The translations under genes and the position numbers were made by a program. A model generated the notes under the pieces. That model made no database searches, had not been told where the DNA came from, and saw only the letters and a list, made by a program, of their open reading frames with translations. Shown here piece after piece: positions 55,120-55,440 of a DNA stretch of 55,440 bases. The stretch comes from DAHVFY01 sp040388665 (GTDB taxonomy: Bacteria; Chlamydiota; Chlamydiia; Chlamydiales; Rhabdochlamydiaceae). Each line of letters begins with the position of its first letter. Position 1 is the stretch's first letter. The stretch lies in the NCBI GenBank assembly GCA_040388665.1, contig JAZKBL010000025.1, positions 1 to 55,440 of the forward strand, written 5' to 3'.

Positions 55120-55440
55120 TGAATATGTTAAATGCTCTCGAAGATATTACGGACTCTTGGAAAGATGATTTTCAGTCGGAGGTTGGTGCTTTGGAAATAA
55201 TCCTCTACAGCATCGAAGATGGATCAATATCTAAATGGAAAGGAAGCTTCAAAGAAGACATATACATATCAGTTTTAAAATTAAAAAAAATGGTAAATGT
55301 TCTTTTAGAAAATTATTTGCAAATACCAGATCCAAACATTTCAGAATCTGCTATTAAAGTAGGTTCTGATTGGCTTATATGCTCAAAATGCAATGAAGGA
55401 TGGGAATCTAATTCTTTAAATGCAATGGTAGTTTGTCCTA
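55119..55440 (+). CDS. partial gene, candidate immunity protein
   Basis: The frame from ATG 55119-55121 stays open to the window edge (107 codons), beginning MNMLNALEDITDSWKDDF. It is acidic and helical at first, then shows WLICSKCNEGW and later VVCP, the start of a zinc-ribbon-like Cys pattern. Its start overlaps the stop of the displaced toxin tip (TAATG), the usual position for an Rhs immunity gene. No family is recognised; the 3' end lies outside. Confidence 0.6.
   Translation, partial: MNMLNALEDITDSWKDDFQSEVGALEIILYSIEDGSISKWKGSFKEDIYISVLKLKKMVNVLLENYLQIPDPNISESAIKVGSDWLICSKCNEGWESNSLNAMVVCP

Overview
The window reads as chromosome of an environmental chlamydia (Parachlamydia/Waddlia/Criblamydia-like member of the order Chlamydiales). 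The DNA is AT-rich. It carries the conserved chlamydial block fabH-fabD-fabG-acpP / recR / bamA-skp-lpxD / pdhABC, plus the pairs ssb-pepA, trxB...acpS and msbA-accA. It also carries genes that Chlamydiaceae lack (potABCD, an Rhs protein, a potassium-type channel, ankyrin and protease-like effector candidates). All assignments come from reading motifs and gene order; no database search was run.

Layout. 1-400: tail of an unidentified gene, then a strongly structured RNA-like region resembling the omega-RNA of IscB-type elements. 403-11268: housekeeping genes (RluA-type pseudouridine synthase, pepA, ssb, ridA, a chlamydial unknown, an ion channel, lgt, a PIN-TRAM protein, acpS cut by a 42-base N gap, an outer-membrane protein candidate, trxB), with two long palindromes after acpS. 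11366-15185: spermidine/putrescine ABC transporter potABCD. 15257-18889: a diverged pair of effector-like paralogues, one broken by a frameshift in a poly-A tract, separated by palindromic repeats. 19163-22192: a cloverleaf-like palindrome and the type II fatty-acid synthesis operon, in which FabG appears to lack about eight residues of its first nucleotide-binding helix. 22301-27015: recR, then the envelope genes bamA-skp-lpxD. 27078-34611: corA, a repeat-containing unknown, pdhABC, small secreted proteins, a PLD-type nuclease and a DnaQ-like exonuclease.

34647-46685 is the accessory core. It holds an ankyrin protein translationally coupled to a CE-clan-like cysteine protease/acetyltransferase candidate, and a 6-kb Rhs module with an alpha/beta-hydrolase-like tip and a TTGA-coupled lipoprotein. 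That module lies between two direct copies of a 267-bp HIT-gene block, one copy truncated by an IS630 remnant. A HAD-HIT gene pair follows, then a second CE-clan-like protein related to the first. The two CE-like proteins share the order His-Asp-Gln-x5-Cys and a common downstream motif, and may be an undescribed effector family. 46691-50720: msbA-type exporter, accA and an L,D-transpeptidase. 50941-53426: a secreted beta-helix/TIG/FN3 protein with a frameshift, and a small barrel protein. 53437-55440: debris where a truncated nucleotidyltransferase, an Rhs C-terminus, a truncated methyltransferase and a displaced Rhs tip meet, followed by a possible immunity gene running off the end.

How it works together: core lipid, envelope and pyruvate metabolism is laid out as in other chlamydiae, while effector and polymorphic-toxin genes have been inserted, duplicated and broken between the conserved blocks.
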